Below are positions 61,153 to 64,000 of a stretch of 64,000 nucleotides of DNA, in pieces. The position numbers and the translations under genes are program-made. Numbering within the stretch: the first letter of the stretch is position 1; each line of letters begins with the position of its first letter. This DNA is from Taeniopygia guttata. Taxonomy: Eukaryota; Chordata; Aves; Passeriformes; Estrildidae. Below the pieces are notes generated by a model, which was not told where the DNA came from, ran no database searches, and saw only the letters and a list, made by a program, of their open reading frames with translations. The stretch spans positions 20,285,501-20,349,500 of the forward strand of contig NC_133036.1 in assembly GCF_048771995.1 (NCBI RefSeq), given 5' to 3'.

Positions 61153-61401
61153 TGTCACAGGAACAAATCCCCAGATGGGCTGGATTCACACCTGTACAGG
61201 GGCCCTCAGCCAAGCCTGTTCAAGCCTCGATCCAGGCACACCACTGGCCAGAGATCTGGGCAGAGAGATCCCAACCAAACTGTTTAAAGCCGGGAGTTTC
61301 AAACCCCCTATAGAAGGAGCCTTCCACAATAAACTGCTGCTGTTGTATGGATTTCTGAGAGGTTGTGTCCTCCCTGCCTCCAACAGGGACCCAATGTGAC
61401 A
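61153..61401 (+). mobile_element. Short solo LTR with perfect 7-bp terminal inverted repeats
   Basis: Begins TGTCACA (61153-61159) and ends TGTGACA (61395-61401), exact reverse complements with TG/CA ends. An AATAAA poly(A) signal lies at 61328-61333, followed by U5-like sequence ('ctgctgctgttgtatgga', 'ctccctgcctccaacaggg'). TTTAAA lies upstream at about 61283. The flanks share ATC on each side (AATC if the terminal A is counted), too short to prove a target duplication. At 249 bp it is short for an LTR. No internal retroviral sequence adjoins it. Confidence 0.68.
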
Positions 61402-63621
61402 ATCACCTTGTGCTGTTTTATGTTGTCTGGGGTAAGCTGTGCTTATCTGCCATACTTAAACAGCTACTACTGTTAAGCTCCTTCTTCTTTCAGTAAAAAT
61501 GATTTTACTTTATTTTACTTTAACAGTAAAATAAAAACATGTCTGTGAGGGGTGGATTTTGCCTATCAGCTTCTGACTGAAACTGATTTTTGGTTGGTGA
61601 TTTGGAAATCATTCTAGAGAACAGTTATCAGAACTGACTCAGAATTTCTGAGGAAGGATTTGAAGAGGTGCTTCTAAAATTGTTCTAGAGTTCCTTACTA
61701 TTTTATCTAGAGAATAACCTCAAGGGAAAACAGGGACATGCTTGTTCTTTAGTTCTATAGTTGCCTTTTCTAGGAATTAAACTTTGGGTTGGAATTTTTG
61801 GTTGCTGATTTCTTTATTTTAAATGAAATATATTTAATTTCAAGGCAACATTGTTTACAATTTGGTGCAAGACAAACATTTGGCTGGTAGTATTTCTTTT
61901 TGTCCGTTCTTTAGGAACTCCTGCCTTCTTCTTTCCCTGTTTTCCCTTCTTCCTTTAAGAAGCTGCAGGAAGCATAGCAGTGGCTCCCAGGTACTGTACA
62001 CCTGTAATCTCTACGGAACTCCTTAAATACAGGTAAAACCACAGAGAATGCTTGAATCTTGGGTGGAACTAGGTGATTTGCCTCATGCTGCCCTGCTTTA
62101 TATTTTCAGGAGAGTTTCTATCTATTCAGCCTTTTCTGATACCCTCTAGAGATGTCTTCTGGTTATTTCTGTTTGGGGATTCCCATCTTGGCCAGCCAAA
62201 GATTTTCCCTATTATTGTATCAATTAGTCTCATTCCCTTTAGCTGGGGGACCAAATCTATGTGAAACTGAATTACTGTTCTCAAGTGCACACTAAATTAT
62301 GACATAAATTCAAGTGTATAATTAATGACAACCACTTGAACAGTATTGCATAGGCATTTTTACTTTAAAAAAATATATAAATTCAACAGAGCCTGAAGTA
62401 TGAACTTGAGGTGTTGAATACAGCACTTGGAGGATTTCAGAAGGCTGTATTTTCATATGTGTGACTATATAGGTATGAATTCTGGATTTAGTGGTGGTGT
62501 GTATCAGGATATACAAACACATGGTGTGTGTAGGAACATCCATGCAGGAGGGGTTGCAAATTACTGAAAATGAAATTAAAGAATGATACTGAAAATACAG
62601 ATGGTATCAGAACCATCTCTCCCAAAGTGTCCTATAGTAAATTTTGAATAGACTTGCTGAAAACTTCATTCTAGTATTAAATCAATTATGAAGTTAAAAT
62701 ATCTCCCTCAACTAGGAATAAATGTGTTTGAATTCCCATTTGACGCCCTATCTCATGGCTTGATTGTATCATGCATTGTTTCTTGGAACTGAAACCTGGC
62801 TAGCTCTTCTTAGAACTCTGATTTTATTTGACCTGAATAATATTCATCCATCACTTTTGTTTTTGAAAGCACTAATATCTTGCAGCAAGGCTTCAAAATG
62901 GATTAACTTCCTAATCTTTCACTCTGGGAGACTTGTGTTAGATCTGTCAGAGGTGAGAATGATAGTCAATATGCTATTTGGCTTGTAAAGAGGAGTAGAT
63001 AAGGTGGTGCTGTGATCCAAGACTTCATTTGCAGAGTTCTGCTGCACAGTAGATAGGTAGTTGCTTTAAAAAAACCCCAAAACTCCAAACAATTATTTTT
63101 CACTAGCTATCAAAATAAGAGTGTAAGTGGATTCCTAGGATGTTGTGAGAGGAGGGAGGCATATTCCAATCTTGGTTTTGATTTTGTTGTCTTTAAAGTG
63201 CAGTGATCAACAAAGTTACGAATATGATGAATATGAATATATTTATTTTCCACACTAAATGCAGAATATACAGGAAGCGGAAGCAAACAGCTTTCCCAGC
63301 ATGTTGTGATAAACTGCAGTTGGCCATCAGGCTGAAATTAGGTGTGTTGGTGTCTGTTAGCAAAGAATTCATTGGGAGAGCTGTTTATGGAAGTTGAATG
63401 TGTTGGAATAGGTGCAAGATGGAAATAAATATGTGTGTGTGTATTCCAGTGTATGATACATGGTTAAAGTCACTATGAGACAGGGAATGCTGGGACCAGG
63501 TGGGGACTGGAGACCAGGTGATTCTCAGAACAACTTGGCATTGGTTTTTCTACCTAATTAAGAGCTTTTACATCCTTTGTAAGTGAATATCCCTTATAAA
63601 TGTATATCCCTTGTAAGTGTA
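61402..63621. other. Unique AT-rich sequence
   Basis: No gene recognised. An 11-bp perfect inverted repeat with a 5-nt loop lies at 61509-61535. A small partial duplication ('tatcccttataaatg' / 'tatcccttgtaagtg') lies at about 63587-63619. Confidence 0.55.
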
Positions 63622-64000
63622 TGTCTTGGTTTTAAAAGACAGGATTCTGCTAAGAAAGGCAGGAGCCTTCCTTGAAATGAGAAATGTCAACTCCCTCCCT
63701 CTGAATTATACTAATTTTGAAATTAGGGGGCTCTCAGGCAAAGATAGGGGAGCAGGAATAACAGTTCTTTTTAGGAAAAATAAAAATTAAAATGCAGTAA
63801 TACAAAGCAACACTGTCAGAGTCAGAGCAGGCCCGGCAGGCTGTGGGTCAGGGAGGTGGCAGCAGCCCCAGCCCAGGGTGGCTCAGCCCTCCTGCAGTGC
63901 CAGCTGTGCTTCTGCTGGAGCAGGATCCTGCACAAGGGGGGAGTTTTCCTCTGGAGCTCCAGGGATGGTGGAGATGGGCCTGGGCTCCTCTGGGAATGCA
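63622..64000 (-). mobile_element. Songbird endogenous-retrovirus LTR, cut by the window end
   Basis: Begins 'tgtcttggttttaaaagaca' and continues 'ggcaggagccttccttgaaa', 'aattttgaaattagggggct', 'ctcaggcaaagatagggg', 'ggaataacagttctttttag' and 'acactgtcagagtcagag', then the GC-rich part to the window end. I recognise this order from a very abundant LTR of passerine genomes. In better-preserved copies the 'gttcttta' region carries a TTTATT, which makes the LTR minus-strand; here that signal has decayed. The left end (63622) is the LTR 3' end. The U3 part and any internal region lie beyond 64000. Confidence 0.75.

Overview
This window looks like nuclear DNA of a bird, most likely a songbird (Passeriformes). 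The evidence is: several CR1 LINE 3' ends with the typical avian terminal sequence; a SINE whose body is a degenerate tRNA-Ile (AAT anticodon) fused to a CR1-type 3' end, the architecture of the passerine TguSINE1 family; and endogenous-retrovirus LTRs, one of which (right edge, from 63622) matches by memory a very common songbird LTR. There is no prokaryotic signature: no operons, no ribosome-binding sites, and stop codons are dense in all frames.

I recognise no protein-coding exon, tRNA, rRNA or known ncRNA gene. The longest open frames (about 280-370 codons at 26874-28157, 170-270 codons at 60020-60910, about 105 codons at 31733-32093) lie in short tandem repeats that happen to lack stops in several frames and on both strands. 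The window therefore reads as intergenic DNA or the inside of a very large intron: AT-rich unique sequence broken by GC-richer patches of about 200-900 bp.

Layout. 0-13 kb: mostly unique sequence, a (TTA)n microsatellite, one CR1 copy, one tRNA-derived SINE at 8680 and a perfect 13-bp hairpin at 11406. 13-20 kb: a solo LTR at 13164-13870 with TG/CA ends and a near-perfect 6-bp target duplication, a T/G-rich tract, a (GGGCT)n array, a 40-bp tandem duplication and a CR1 copy. 20-34 kb: the most repeat-rich part, with a 620-bp CCATC/CCATG array joined to a 24-26 bp minisatellite, a 39-bp minisatellite, and a 233-bp uninterrupted purine tract. 34-54 kb: mainly unique sequence with poly(A)/poly(T) tracts and two or three LTRs near 41.4-43.5 kb, one related to the LTR at 13 kb. 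54-64 kb: a CR1 copy with an internal 52-bp tandem expansion, another CR1, a ~130-bp inverted repeat with a ~490-bp spacer, a CCCTGT-type minisatellite, a short solo LTR with perfect 7-bp terminal inverted repeats, and a songbird LTR running off the right edge.

No genes act together here. The notable content is repeat biology: G-quadruplex and triplex-capable tandem arrays, a large inverted repeat, and tandem growth inside a retroposon. Boundaries of diverged repeats are estimates by eye; family names come from remembered consensus sequences and were not checked by search.
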